The position numbers and the translations under genes were made by a program. The notes beneath the pieces were generated by a model. It searched no databases. It worked only from the letters and a program-made list of their open reading frames with translations, and had not been told where the DNA came from. A stretch of DNA of 64,000 nt from Frateuria hangzhouensis (lineage in GTDB: Bacteria > Pseudomonadota > Gammaproteobacteria > Xanthomonadales > Rhodanobacteraceae): the NCBI RefSeq assembly GCF_026410505.1, contig NZ_JAPMIU010000010.1:1-64000 (forward strand). Reading direction: 5' to 3'. This document shows positions 44,434 to 54,855 of this stretch, piece by piece; the first letter of the stretch is position 1; every line of letters begins with the position of its first letter.

Positions 44434-44470
44434 CCCTCTCCCCAACCCCCTCTCCCGAAGGGAGAGGGGC
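44434..44470. repeat. CCCTCTCCC-type repeat unit between groEL and the ABC gene
   Basis: CCCTCTCCCCAACCCCCTCT and CCCGAAGGGAGAGGGGC form an imperfect palindrome of the family seen at 9755, 14771 and 61475. It is directly next to the groEL terminator. Confidence 0.6.
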
Positions 44471-44477
44471 TCAAAGA

Positions 44478-44502
44478 AAAACCCCGCACAAGGCGGGGTT
44501 TT
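44478..44502 (-). terminator. intrinsic terminator after groEL
   Basis: AAAACCCCGC and GCGGGGTTTT form a 10-base stem with a 5-base loop. On the minus strand it ends in a T-tract (TTTTTCTTT), 28 bases after the groEL stop. Confidence 0.9.
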
Positions 44503-44530
44503 CCTCAGGTACAGCGATCGAGCGAAGGAC

Positions 44531-46279
<1,749 letters not shown>

Positions 46280-46307
46280 CTACGCGCTCAGCCAATCGCA
46301 CATCCGA

Positions 46308-46601
46308 TCAGCCCTCGATCACGGCCACGATGTCGTCTTCCTTGAGGAAGACCAGCTCTTCACCGTCGATCTTGATTTCCTGCCCGGCGTACTTGCCGAA
46401 CAGCACGGTGTCGCCTTCCTTCAGCGACATCGGACGGACCTTGCCGTCGCTCATGATCAGGCCGGTGCCGGCGGCGACGACCTTGCCGCGGGTCGGCTTC
46501 TCGGTGGCGCTGTCGGGGATCACGATGCCGCCGGCGGAGACACGCTCCTCTTCCAGGCGCTTGACGATGACGCGATCGTGGAGCGGACGCAGTTTGCTCA
46601 T
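46308..46601 (-). CDS. groS: 10 kDa chaperonin GroES
   Basis: A 97-residue co-chaperonin that caps the GroEL ring. Start [15 protein letters not shown]; the mobile loop [20 protein letters not shown] binds Gro[12 protein letters not shown] and [14 protein letters not shown] follow. ATG at 46601 follows a GGAG-type SD (GGAGGACTCC region). It is first in the operon; the CIRCE element and promoter lie 52 bases upstream. Confidence 0.98.
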   Translation of the reverse strand: MSKLRPLHDRVIVKRLEEERVSAGGIVIPDSATEKPTRGKVVAAGTGLIMSDGKVRPMSLKEGDTVLFGKYAGQEIKIDGEELVFLKEDDIVAVIEG

Positions 46602-46653
46602 GGAGGACTCCAGCTTTTCAGGTTGAAAGAGGGTGAGGATCACCGGGTGGCTG

Positions 46654-46680
46654 TTAGCACTCGGTGACGGTGAGTGCCAA
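46654..46680 (-). promoter_or_regulatory. CIRCE operator (HrcA binding site) of groESL
   Basis: TTAGCACTC, 9 bases, GAGTGCCAA: the canonical CIRCE (TTAGCACTC-N9-GAGTGCTAA) with a single mismatch in the right arm. It lies in the leader 52 bases before the groES start. HrcA represses from this element until heat titrates it onto unfolded proteins. Confidence 0.92.
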
Positions 46681-46827
46681 TTCTAGCGATGCGAGCGGCC
46701 CCTGCAAGGGGCTGCAAACGCGATGGACTTGCAAGTGGGGCGGCGCGTACGGGGTTTCAAGGGTGCCCGCCCATCGCCTTGCGAAGGCCGCGCCCGTGAG
46801 CCGCGAACCCACACCCCGAACGCCCTT

Positions 46828-46899
46828 GTAGGAGCGCACCTTGTGCGCGACCGCGCGGCACGCCGGTGCATGGCGGTCGCGCACAGGGTGCGCTCCTAC
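46828..46899. repeat. GTAGGAGCGC-family inverted palindrome pair
   Basis: Left arm GTAGGAGCGCACCTTGTGCG and right arm CGCACAGGGTGCGCTCCTAC are near-perfect reverse complements, each palindromic. It sits between groES promoter and cutA. Sisters: 54613, 57226 and 58230. Confidence 0.85.
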
Positions 46900-46949
46900 A
46901 GAATTCCTGCGGGGATGCTTCAACGGAGGAGCGACTACCATGGCCCGCC

Positions 46950-47288
46950 ATGCCCGACACCGTCCTGCTCTGCTACTGCACTTGTCCCGACGCCGACAGC
47001 GCCCGGCGCATCGCCGAGGCGCTGGTGGCCAAGCGGCTGGCCGCCTGCGTGAATCACCTGCCGGGCATTGCCTCGACCTACCGCTGGCAAGGCCAGGTCA
47101 CCACCGACAGCGAGCACCTGCTGCTGATCAAGACCACCGCCGCCCGCTTCGACGCCCTCCGCGAACGCCTGCTGGCGCTGCATCCGTACGACCTGCCCGA
47201 ACTCATCGCCGTACCCGTCGCCCACGCCCACGCCCCGTACCTGGCCTGGGTGCGCGAAGCCACCGGCGAGGCATCGCAAGACTGCTGA
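46950..47288 (+). CDS. cutA: divalent-cation tolerance protein CutA
   Basis: A 112-residue trimeric CutA1 protein (PF03091). Motifs: LLCYCTCPDADSARRIAEALVAKRLAACVNHLPGI and LLLIKTTAARFDALRERLLALHPYDLPELIAVPV with the conserved Tyr and Glu. The name comes from E. coli copper tolerance, but the true function remains unclear. ATG at 46950 follows an SD only at long distance (about 20 bases); another ATG in a different frame (46940) is not the start. The EamA transporter follows 58 bases later. Confidence 0.9.
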   Translation: MPDTVLLCYCTCPDADSARRIAEALVAKRLAACVNHLPGIASTYRWQGQVTTDSEHLLLIKTTAARFDALRERLLALHPYDLPELIAVPVAHAHAPYLAWVREATGEASQDC

Positions 47289-47346
47289 CAGCCCTTGTCA
47301 GTGGCACCGCGGCAGACTTGCCGCTCCCCGACCGCCGCCGCCTGAA

Positions 47347-48243
47347 ATGAAGAAGATCGACCTTACCGTCCTGGTGTCGCTGGGCGCACTGTGGGGCGGC
47401 TCGTTCCTGTTCATGCGCATGGGCGCGGACGCCTTCGGTGCGTTGCCGCTGGCCGGCCTGCGCGCTATCGGCGCGGCGCTGTGCTTCCTGCCGCTGCTGG
47501 CCTCGCGCCGGCGCCTGGCCGAATGGCGCGCGCATTGGTGGCCGATCGCCGTGGTCGGCGTGGCCAACTCGGCGCTGCCGTTCCTGCTGTTCACCTTCGC
47601 CACGCGCAGCCTGCCGGCGGGGCTGGCCTCGATCATCGACGGCATGACGCCGATGTTCGCCGCGCTGATCGGCTGGCTGTGGCTGGGCCAGCGGCTGGAC
47701 GCCTGGCGCGGTGCCGGCCGGGCCGCCGGTTTCGCCGGCATCCTCTGGCTGGGCGAGGGCAGCCTGGCACTGGCGCCGGGCGCGGGCCTGGCGCTGCTCG
47801 CCTGTGTCGCGGCCACCGTGCTGTACGGCTATTCCGTGCATTACACGCGGCTGCGGCTGGACGGCGTCACGCCGCTGGTGGTGACCGTCGGCAGTCACCT
47901 GGTCGCCGCACTCGCGCTGCTGCCGACGACGCTGCTGGCCTGGCCGACGCAGGCACCGCCGCTGCAGGCCTGGCTTGCCGCCGCCGGGCTGGCCGTGCTG
48001 TGCACCGCGCTGGCCTACGTGCTGTTCTTCTGGGTGCTGGCACGCGTGGGCGCGCAGCGGATCATGGTGATTCCCTACCTGATCCCGGCCTTCGGCGTGG
48101 CGTGGGGCGGGCTGCTGCTGGACGAGCCGGTGACGATGCGCATGCTCGGCGGCTGCGCGGTGATCCTGCTGGGCACGGCGCTCACCACCGGCCTGGTCGG
48201 TCCGCGCCGACGGTCGCCGCGACTGGCCGCCGGCGAGGCCTGA
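47347..48243 (+). CDS. DMT/EamA family transporter (first of two paralogues)
   Basis: A 298-residue ten-helix EamA (drug/metabolite) transporter, two EamA repeats. N-terminus MKKIDLTVLVSLGALWGGSFLFMRMGADAFG. It is very similar to the gene at 50939 (MKRTDLAALLLLGALWGGSFLFMRMGAGAFG). Substrate unknown; relatives export amino acids or metabolites. It ends 27 bases before a convergent TlpA-like gene. Cofactors or motifs that name the substrate are not visible. Confidence 0.88.
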   Translation: MKKIDLTVLVSLGALWGGSFLFMRMGADAFGALPLAGLRAIGAALCFLPLLASRRRLAEWRAHWWPIAVVGVANSALPFLLFTFATRSLPAGLASIIDGMTPMFAALIGWLWLGQRLDAWRGAGRAAGFAGILWLGEGSLALAPGAGLALLACVAATVLYGYSVHYTRLRLDGVTPLVVTVGSHLVAALALLPTTLLAWPTQAPPLQAWLAAAGLAVLCTALAYVLFFWVLARVGAQRIMVIPYLIPAFGVAWGGLLLDEPVTMRMLGGCAVILLGTALTTGLVGPRRRSPRLAAGEA

Positions 48244-48270
48244 CCGGACGTAGCCGATGGGAGGACCACC

Positions 48271-49290
48271 TCACCGCCGCGTCCCCGCACCGGGCAACGA
48301 CCGCAGCGCGGCGGCGAGGTCGGCCCGGCCTTCCAGCCGCCGCACGATGCGGCCCTGGCCGTCCGCCAGCAGCACGGTCGGCACGTGCATGACTCCGAAG
48401 CGGCGGAACAGCGCGCCGTCGGCATCCAGGGCAAGCGGCACGGGAATGCGGTGTTTGCGCCGCCAGCCCTCCAGATCGTCGCGATCGGTCCACAGTCCCG
48501 AGGCGATGCCCAGCCAGTGCACGCCCGGCGTGGCGGCCAGCGCGGTTACCTGTTCGCGCATTCGGCGGCAGGCTTCGGCGTACTCTGGACGGCTGTCGGC
48601 CAGGTAGCTTTCGCACCAGGGCGAGAGGAACACCAGCACGGTCGGCTGCGCGGGTGCCGGCGCGCCAGTGCGGAAGACCTGGCCATCGAGGGTGGAAATC
48701 GCCAGCGCCGGCAGGCGATCGACTCCTGCTCCGCCGCTCGCCGGCGCGGTGGCGACCACGCCGGCAGGCGCCACCGGCGCGCGCCGTGCCGCGGCAAGCG
48801 CCGCCTCCAGCGCGGCATTGGTCTGGTGGCCGACGTAGGCGATGCGGCCATCGCGGCCGATCACCACGTGCTGCGGCGTCACCCGCAGGCGGAACGCCTC
48901 GCCCAGGCGGCCGTCGTGGTCGAACACGATCGGCATCTTCAGGCCTACCTCGCGCCGGTACTTGCGCACCTGCGCCACCGAGTCCTCGAAGCCGACGTCG
49001 ATGGCGATCACCGCCAGCTCCGGCCCGGCCTGCTCGTAGGTCTTCTCGAAGTGCGGCATCTGCTCGCGGCAGGGCACGCACCAGGTGGCCCAGAACTTCA
49101 GGTACACGGCCTTTTTCCCGTACAGCTGGCCGAGGTCGATGGTCTTGCCGTCGATGGTGGTCAGCACCAGCGGCGGCGCCGGTGTGCCGACCAGGCCGCG
49201 GCCGGCCGCTTCGGCGCGCTGCTGGCCGCTGTCGGCCCACAGCGGCATGGCCAGCAAGTACAGGCCGAGGAGGAGAACGAACTGGCGCAT
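48271..49290 (-). CDS. TlpA-like protein with two thioredoxin domains
   Basis: A 339-residue exported protein (signal peptide, cleavage near WADS) with two thioredoxin folds. First domain: WCVPC with Cys71 and Cys74, the redox pair of TlpA/ResA proteins, GTPAPPLVLTTIDGKTIDLG before it. Second domain (about residues 195-330): SPWCESYLADS, where the second Cys of CxxC has become Tyr, so it retains one Cys (Cys226) at the active-site position. The first domain could reduce or oxidise periplasmic disulfides, the second may bind a substrate. Convergent with the EamA gene; its start lies 106 bases beyond the MocR gene's stop. Confidence 0.8.
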   Translation of the reverse strand: MRQFVLLLGLYLLAMPLWADSGQQRAEAAGRGLVGTPAPPLVLTTIDGKTIDLGQLYGKKAVYLKFWATWCVPCREQMPHFEKTYEQAGPELAVIAIDVGFEDSVAQVRKYRREVGLKMPIVFDHDGRLGEAFRLRVTPQHVVIGRDGRIAYVGHQTNAALEAALAAARRAPVAPAGVVATAPASGGAGVDRLPALAISTLDGQVFRTGAPAPAQPTVLVFLSPWCESYLADSRPEYAEACRRMREQVTALAATPGVHWLGIASGLWTDRDDLEGWRRKHRIPVPLALDADGALFRRFGVMHVPTVLLADGQGRIVRRLEGRADLAAALRSLPGAGTRR

Positions 49291-49396
49291 GGGGCACTCC
49301 GCAAAAAGGCGATGCCGTCATGCTGGCCCGCGCCATGCGCGTGGATAAGAGCCAATCCGGGCCAAAACCGGGGAGCCACGCCCGCATGCCGCGTCG

Positions 49397-50830
49397 CTAC
49401 CCCAGCAGGCGCGCGATACGCCGCACGGCCTCCTCGATGCCACCCTCTTCCACCCGCCCGTAGCCGAACGCCAGGCCATTGGGGCCCGGACGGTCCAGCG
49501 CATAGCCGTCCAGCGCCTCCAGCTGGATGCCCTGCTGCGCCGCCCGCGCGGCCACCCCGCCGGCGTCGATGTCGCGCGGCAGGCGAGCGGCCAGGTGCAG
49601 GCCGGCCCCGGACGGCCACACGTCCATGCGTCCGTCACTGTGGCGGTGCAGCGCCTCCAGCAGCCGCTCGCGCCGCTGCGCGTAGAGCCGCCGCATGCGG
49701 CGCACGTGGCGGGCCAGGTGGCCTTCGGCGATGAACGCGGCGAGCGTTTCCTGCGCGACCGGATCGCCGAAACCGTCGGCCAGCCGCCGCGCGTGGGCCA
49801 GCGCCGGCTGCAGCCAGGCCGGCGCCACCGCGTAGCCCAGCCGCAGCGACGGAAACAAGCATTTGGAGAAGGTGCCGACGTAGCAGACGCTGCCGGCGCG
49901 ATCCAGCGTCTGCAGCGCCTCCAGCGGCCGCTGGCCGTAGCGGAATTCGCTGTCGTAGTCGTCCTCGATCACGGTGGCGCCATGCGCGCGGGCGAAGTCG
50001 AGCAGCGCGGCGCGGCGCGGCGGCGACATCGCTACGCCCAGCGGGAACTGGTGCGAGGGCGTCACGTAAACCACCCGCGCCTGCGCCGGCAGCCGTTCGA
50101 CCACCAAGCCTTCGTCGTCGACCGGCACGCCGACCACGCTGGCGCCGGCGGCGGCGAAGGCCTCGCGCACCGGCGGATAGCCTGGATCCTCCACCGCCAC
50201 CACGGTGCGGCCGGGTGTGACCAGCACGCGGGCCAGCAGGTCGAAAGCCTGCTGCGCGCCCTGGGTGACGATCACGTCGTCCGGGCCGCAAGCCACCGCC
50301 CGGGCGAACGCCACGTGCCGCGCGATCGCCTCGCGCAGCGCCGGACGCCCCTGCGGCGCGTCGTACATCGGCGGCAGCCGTGCGGCCGTGCGCCAGGCAC
50401 GCATCGACAGCCGCCGCCACACGTCGAACGGGAACGCGCGCTGGTCCGGGATGCCAAGCCGGAAATCGCAGGCGCCCGGGACCATGGCCGCCTGCATCGG
50501 CACGGCGAGGCCACGCCAGGGCGCGGCCAGGCGGCGGTCGGCAGAACCGCTATCGGGCGGTGGCACGCGCGGCGCACCGAGCGTCGCCACGAAGTTGCCG
50601 GCACCGCGGCGTGCCTCGAGGTAGCCCTCGCTGAACAGCCGCTCGTAGGCGGCCACCACGGTGTTGCGCGACAGCCCGAGCGCGAGCGCCAGCTCGCGCG
50701 TGGCCGGCAGGCGCAGGCCGCTCTTCAGGCGCCCGTCCAGGATCGCCGCGCGCAGTTGCGCGTGCAGCGCATGCAGGCGCTGGCGCGAGCCGCGCGCGGG
50801 CAGGTCCAGCGGAAACTCGAACGGGTGCAC
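49397..50830 (-). CDS. MocR/GntR family transcriptional regulator (aminotransferase-like)
   Basis: A 477-residue MocR-type regulator: GntR-like winged helix (about 20-85: LHAQLRAAILDGRLKSGLRLPATRELALALGLSRNTVVAAYERLFSEGY) fused to a class-I aminotransferase domain. The PLP lysine lies in GTFSKCLFPSLRLGY, as in PdxR, GabR and TauR. Such proteins bind PLP and an amino compound and activate an adjacent transporter or enzyme gene. It diverges from the EamA gene at 50939 with 108 bases between; that transporter is the likely target. Confidence 0.9.
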   Translation of the reverse strand: MHPFEFPLDLPARGSRQRLHALHAQLRAAILDGRLKSGLRLPATRELALALGLSRNTVVAAYERLFSEGYLEARRGAGNFVATLGAPRVPPPDSGSADRRLAAPWRGLAVPMQAAMVPGACDFRLGIPDQRAFPFDVWRRLSMRAWRTAARLPPMYDAPQGRPALREAIARHVAFARAVACGPDDVIVTQGAQQAFDLLARVLVTPGRTVVAVEDPGYPPVREAFAAAGASVVGVPVDDEGLVVERLPAQARVVYVTPSHQFPLGVAMSPPRRAALLDFARAHGATVIEDDYDSEFRYGQRPLEALQTLDRAGSVCYVGTFSKCLFPSLRLGYAVAPAWLQPALAHARRLADGFGDPVAQETLAAFIAEGHLARHVRRMRRLYAQRRERLLEALHRHSDGRMDVWPSGAGLHLAARLPRDIDAGGVAARAAQQGIQLEALDGYALDRPGPNGLAFGYGRVEEGGIEEAVRRIARLLG

Positions 50831-50845
50831 GGGTTGCTCCGCCCC

Positions 50846-50902
50846 AAAATTGGACCCATAGACTTGCCTTCTCGTGGTCCTTTTTCAAGTCCACATGTGG
50901 GC
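50846..50902. promoter_or_regulatory. MocR operator region between regulator and EamA gene
   Basis: AATTGGACC (50848-50856) and TGGTCC (50875-50880) form an inverted pair, and CCACATGTGG (50891-50900) is a 10-base perfect palindrome. MocR proteins usually bind paired short motifs in the divergent gap, so these are candidates. The actual half-sites are not proven. Confidence 0.35.
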
Positions 50903-50938
50903 CTAGCCTGCAGCCTTTGACACCCTCCGGAGCCGCCG

Positions 50939-51829
50939 ATGAAACGCACCGACCTGGCCGCACTGTTGCTGCTCGGCGCCCTGTGGGGTGGCTCGTTCCT
51001 GTTCATGCGCATGGGCGCCGGGGCGTTCGGCGGCATGGCGCTGGCCGGGTTGCGTGCGATCGGCGCCGCGTTGTGTTTCCTGCCGTTGCTCGCCTCGGCC
51101 GGCCGCCGCGCCGAACTGCGCCGGCATGCCTGGCCGATCGCCGTGGTCGGCCTGAGCAACGGCGCGCTGCCCTACGTGCTGTTCTCGCTGGCCGCGCGCA
51201 GCCTGCCGGCGGGATTGTCGGCGATCTTCGACGCGATCACTCCGTTGCTGGTGGCCGCCTCCGGCTGGCTGTGGCTGGGCCAGCGGCTGGACGCGCCGCG
51301 CGTGGCCGGGCTGCTGGTCGGGCTGATCGGCGTGCTGTGGCTGATTGCCGGCAGCGGCGGTCTCGTCCACGGCGCGGCCGGCAGCGGCTGGGCGATGGCG
51401 GCCTGCCTGGGTGCGGTGGCCTGCTATGCCTTTACCGCGCACTACGCCGAGCGGCGGCTGCCGGCCGTGTCGCCGCTGACCGCGGCAGCGGGCGGGCAGT
51501 TCGCCTCGGCACTGTTGCTGGCGGCGCCGACGGCGTGGCTGTGGCCTGCGCAGCCGCCCGGCCTGCGCGCGTGGATGGCGATGGCCGGCCTGGCGGTGCT
51601 GTGCACAGCGGTCGCGTACGTGTTGTTCTTTCGGCTGATCGGGCGTATCGGTGCGCCGCGCACGATGGTGGTGCTGTATCTGATCCCTGCCTTCGCCGTG
51701 CTGTGGGGTGCGCTGTTCCTCGGCGAGCCGGTGACCCTGGCCGTGGCCGGCGGCTGCGCGGTGATCCTGCTTGGCGTCGCGCTCACCACCGGCCTGCTGC
51801 AACCGCGCGCGGCGGCGCGGCAGGCATAA
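50939..51829 (+). CDS. DMT/EamA family transporter (second paralogue)
   Basis: A 296-residue ten-helix EamA transporter, highly similar to the one at 47347 (shared runs LGALWGGSFLFMRMGA, LAGLRAIGAALCFLPLLAS, PIAVVGLSNGALP). The start ATG follows a GGAG SD (CTCCGGAGCC). It is divergent from the MocR regulator, which probably controls it. Substrate unknown. The dsbD gene starts 65 bases downstream on the same strand. Confidence 0.9.
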   Translation: MKRTDLAALLLLGALWGGSFLFMRMGAGAFGGMALAGLRAIGAALCFLPLLASAGRRAELRRHAWPIAVVGLSNGALPYVLFSLAARSLPAGLSAIFDAITPLLVAASGWLWLGQRLDAPRVAGLLVGLIGVLWLIAGSGGLVHGAAGSGWAMAACLGAVACYAFTAHYAERRLPAVSPLTAAAGGQFASALLLAAPTAWLWPAQPPGLRAWMAMAGLAVLCTAVAYVLFFRLIGRIGAPRTMVVLYLIPAFAVLWGALFLGEPVTLAVAGGCAVILLGVALTTGLLQPRAAARQA

Positions 51830-51894
51830 GGCCGCACGCCGCGGCAGCGCGGCGTACCTGCGCCATAATCCCCGACAACCCCACAAGGGTCCCC

Positions 51895-54081
51895 ATGATG
51901 CGATCGATGCTTTCCGGCCGCCTGGCCGCCTTCGCCCTGCTGTTGCTGGGTCTGCTGTTCACGCTTCCCGCGCCGGCGCAGGAGGAAGACGGCCTGTTGC
52001 CGGTCACCCAGGCCTACCGGCTTTCCGCCGACGCCTCCACGCCCGGGGTGCTGAAGCTGCACTGGGAAATCGCGCCGGACTATTACCTCTACCGCGGCCG
52101 CATGAAGTTCAAGCCGGCCGGCGGCGTGACGCTGGGCGAGCCGGCCTTTCCGGACGGCGAGAAGCACCACGACCAGTACCTGGGCGACGTGGAGATCTAC
52201 CACCACGCGATCGACGCCAGCGTGCCCTACACGGTGGCGCCCGGCGCCACGCGGCTGCGACTGGGCGTGCAGTTCCAGGGCTGCCACGAGGTCGATCCGA
52301 AGATCTGCTATCCGCCGCATACCGAGCAGCTGGACCTGGCGCTGCCGGCCACCGGCGGCGTGGCCGCGGCAGGCGGCGGCTCGCTCGGCGCCGCGCTCGA
52401 ACAGCTCGGCGCCACGCATGGCGCCAGCGGCGGCGATGCGCCGCTGCCTGCCGAGCAGGCATTCAAGCTCGAGGCGCTGGCGCAGGACGGACAGCACCTG
52501 TTGCTGCGCTGGACGATGCCGCCGGGCTACTACCTCTACCGTGACCAGACCCGATTGCGCCTTCGCGATGACGGCGATCTGGCGCTCACGCCGCAATGGC
52601 CCACCGGCACCCGCAAGGACGACCCGCACTTCGGCAGCGTCACGGTCTACTTCAATGAACTGGACCTGCCGGTGACGATCGCCGGCGACCTCGCCGGGCG
52701 CACGCACCTGGCCCTGGAAGCGAGCTTCCAGGGCTGCCAGGACGGCGGCCTGTGCTATCCGCTGATGACCCGCGCGCTGGATGTGCAGCTCGGCAGTGCG
52801 GCGCCGGCCAGCGGCACGCCGATCACGACGGCACCGCAAGCCCCGCCGGCCCCTGCCGCGCAGGGCCCGCTGCGCACCAGCCTGTGGCTCGCCCTGCTGC
52901 TCGCCCTCGGCGGCGGCCTGGTGCTCAACCTGATGCCTTGCGTGCTGCCGGTGCTGTCGATCAAGGCGGTAGGCCTGCTGGAAAGCGGCGAGAGCCCGGC
53001 CCGCGCGCGGGCGCATGCGCTGGCCTACACCGCCGGCGTGCTGCTGAGCTTCGTGGCGTTGGGCCTGGGCATCCTCGCCTTGCGTTCGGCCGGCCACGCG
53101 CTGGGCTGGGGCACGCAATTGCAGCAGCCGCTGCTGGTCGGCGTGCTGGCGCTGGTGATGCTGGCGGTCGGTCTGTCGATGTCGGGGCTGGTGCAATTCG
53201 GCGCTTCGTTGGGCAACACCGGCGCGAAGCTGGCCACGCGCGGCGGCGTGGCGGGAGACTTCTTCACCGGCGTGCTGGCGGTGGTGGTGGCCAGTCCCTG
53301 CACCGCGCCGTTCATGGGCAGCGCGCTGGCCTACGCCTTCGCCGCGCCGGCGATGTATGCCTTGCTGGTGTTCCTCGCCCTGGGCGTCGGCCTGGCACTG
53401 CCATTCCTGGCCATCGGTTTCGTGCCCGCACTGGCCCGGCGGCTGCCGCGACCGGGCCGCTGGATGGAAACGCTCAAGCAGTTGCTGGCCTTCCCGATGT
53501 ATCTGACCGCCGCCTGGCTGGCCTGGGTGCTGGCCAACCAGCGCGGCGCCGACGCGGTCGGCCTGTTGCTGGTCGCCGCGGTATTCCTGGCCTTGAGCCT
53601 GTGGTGGTTCGAGCGCAGCCGCGGCCGCGGCGGGCTGGTGCGCGCGCCGGTGCTGCTGGCGCTGCTGGCCACCGCGCTACCGCTGTACGCGCTGGCGCAG
53701 TTGCCGCCGCCGGCGCGCGCCGCCCAGGCGGACAGCGGCACGGTCGCCTACAGCCCGGAGAAGCTGGCCCAGCTGCGCGGCGCCGGCACGCCGGTGTTCG
53801 TCGACATGACCGCCGACTGGTGCGTCACCTGCAAGGCGAACGAACATACCGTGCTGGACACCGACGCCTTCCGCGCCCTGCTCGAGCGCACCGGCGCGGT
53901 CTACATGAAAGGCGACTGGACCGACGTCAACCCCACCATCGCCGCCTTCCTGGAGCAATACCACTCGCCCGGCGTACCGTTGTACGTGGTGTTCCCCCGC
54001 GGCGGCGGCGAGGGGCGCAAGCTGCCCACCGTGCTCACCTCCGGATTGGTCGAACAGGCATTGACCGAAGCGGCGCGCTGA
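51895..54081 (+). CDS. dsbD: protein-disulfide reductase DsbD with doubled N-terminal domain
   Basis: A 728-residue inner-membrane transporter of electrons from cytoplasmic thioredoxin to periplasmic thiol proteins. Signal peptide (ends PAPAQEE), then two DsbD-alpha-like domains instead of the usual one: the first (about 35-145) with Cys130 and Cys138 (FQGCHEVDPKICYPP), the second (about 185-295) with Cys281 and Cys287 (FQGCQDGGLCYP), the E. coli spacing. The eight-helix beta domain has Cys349 (NLMPCVLP) and Cys469 (SPCTAPF). The C-terminal thioredoxin domain has WCVTC (Cys643, Cys646). Normal E. coli DsbD is 546 residues long. It is followed by a TlpA gene after one base. Confidence 0.93.
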   Translation: MMRSMLSGRLAAFALLLLGLLFTLPAPAQEEDGLLPVTQAYRLSADASTPGVLKLHWEIAPDYYLYRGRMKFKPAGGVTLGEPAFPDGEKHHDQYLGDVEIYHHAIDASVPYTVAPGATRLRLGVQFQGCHEVDPKICYPPHTEQLDLALPATGGVAAAGGGSLGAALEQLGATHGASGGDAPLPAEQAFKLEALAQDGQHLLLRWTMPPGYYLYRDQTRLRLRDDGDLALTPQWPTGTRKDDPHFGSVTVYFNELDLPVTIAGDLAGRTHLALEASFQGCQDGGLCYPLMTRALDVQLGSAAPASGTPITTAPQAPPAPAAQGPLRTSLWLALLLALGGGLVLNLMPCVLPVLSIKAVGLLESGESPARARAHALAYTAGVLLSFVALGLGILALRSAGHALGWGTQLQQPLLVGVLALVMLAVGLSMSGLVQFGASLGNTGAKLATRGGVAGDFFTGVLAVVVASPCTAPFMGSALAYAFAAPAMYALLVFLALGVGLALPFLAIGFVPALARRLPRPGRWMETLKQLLAFPMYLTAAWLAWVLANQRGADAVGLLLVAAVFLALSLWWFERSRGRGGLVRAPVLLALLATALPLYALAQLPPPARAAQADSGTVAYSPEKLAQLRGAGTPVFVDMTADWCVTCKANEHTVLDTDAFRALLERTGAVYMKGDWTDVNPTIAAFLEQYHSPGVPLYVVFPRGGGEGRKLPTVLTSGLVEQALTEAAR

Positions 54082-54082
54082 C

Positions 54083-54616
54083 ATGATGACCCGTGCAAGC
54101 TGGCTGATCCTGCTGCTGGCGGTGCTTGCCGCCGCGGCCGGCGGCTGGCTGCAGCACGCTTCGCGCGAGCGGCGCGGACCGGACCTGGTCGGCCAGCCGG
54201 CGCCGGCACTGCGCCTGCCCGACCTGGACGGGCGCACGCATGCGCTGTCGGACTACACCGGACGCCGTGTGCTGGTGAACTTCTGGGCCAGTTGGTGCGG
54301 CCCGTGCCTGAAGGAAATGCCGGCGCTGGCCGCGGCGCAGCGGCGGTTTGGCGGCGATCGCCCGGTCGTGGTCGGCATCGCCATGGATACGCCCGACAAC
54401 GTGCGCGCATATCTGCAGGCGCATCCGGTCAATTACCCGATCCTGCTCGGCCGGCTCGACGCGCCCGACAGCGCGCGGCAGCTGGGTGACGGCGCCAGCG
54501 TGCTGCCCTACAGCGTGCTGCTGGATGCCAGCGGCACGGTGCTGGCGACTCATGCCGGCGTGCTAGATGCGGCCAAGCTGGAGCGCTGGCTGGGCGGCGA
54601 GGCGAACTCCTTGTAG
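54083..54616 (+). CDS. TlpA/ResA family thiol-disulfide oxidoreductase
   Basis: A 177-residue membrane-anchored periplasmic thioredoxin. N-terminal anchor ([16 protein letters not shown]), then [24 protein letters not shown] and WCGPC (Cys72, Cys75) with [17 protein letters not shown]; the conserved cis-Pro is in [10 protein letters not shown]. It is probably a cytochrome-c maturation or other disulfide partner fed by DsbD, one base after dsbD. A GTAG repeat follows. Confidence 0.88.
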   Translation: MMTRASWLILLLAVLAAAAGGWLQHASRERRGPDLVGQPAPALRLPDLDGRTHALSDYTGRRVLVNFWASWCGPCLKEMPALAAAQRRFGGDRPVVVGIAMDTPDNVRAYLQAHPVNYPILLGRLDAPDSARQLGDGASVLPYSVLLDASGTVLATHAGVLDAAKLERWLGGEANSL

Positions 54617-54692
54617 GAGCGCACCCTGTGCGCGACCGCGCGACCGCGCGACCGGTCGATATAGGGCGGTCGCGCACAGGGTGCGCTCCGTC
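54613..54692. repeat. GTAGGAGCGC-family inverted palindrome pair
   Basis: GTAGGAGCGCACCCTGTGCG left arm and CGCACAGGGTGCGCTCCGTC right arm. The centre contains a short tandem CGCGACCG repeat. It fills the gap after tlpA and before aroQ, where it may end the dsbD-tlpA message. Confidence 0.8.
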
Positions 54693-54855
54693 AGGAATGC
54701 CCTGGCCCATGGTATCGCCCACATACGCCCACGCACGGTTTGTGCGCCAGTTCTCCGCCAAACATCGCCGAACTGCGTCGAAGTGGACAACATCGGCCGG
54801 CGCGCGCACACTTCGCCCCCTCGCCGGACCCGTCCGGCTGGCTGCAAGGTGTGGC

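Larger units (their letters stand above)
46602..46949. other. 348-base intergenic region between groES and cutA
   Basis: On the groES side are its leader, CIRCE (46654-46680) and promoter. In the middle a GTAGGAGCGC-type repeat pair occupies 46828-46899. On the cutA side an SD-like GGAGGA is at 46925-46930. I see no other gene; short frames here are repeat-derived. Confidence 0.6.

Noticed and set aside
46940..47350. An alternative ATG and frame overlapping cutA, nearer to the GGAGGA
   Set aside because: The product is Arg- and His-rich with no similarity, whereas the frame from 46950 is a complete CutA.
50917..54081. A 1054-residue frame ending in DsbD
   Set aside because: The first 320 residues are the shadow of the EamA gene; DsbD has its own signal peptide beginning at 51895.
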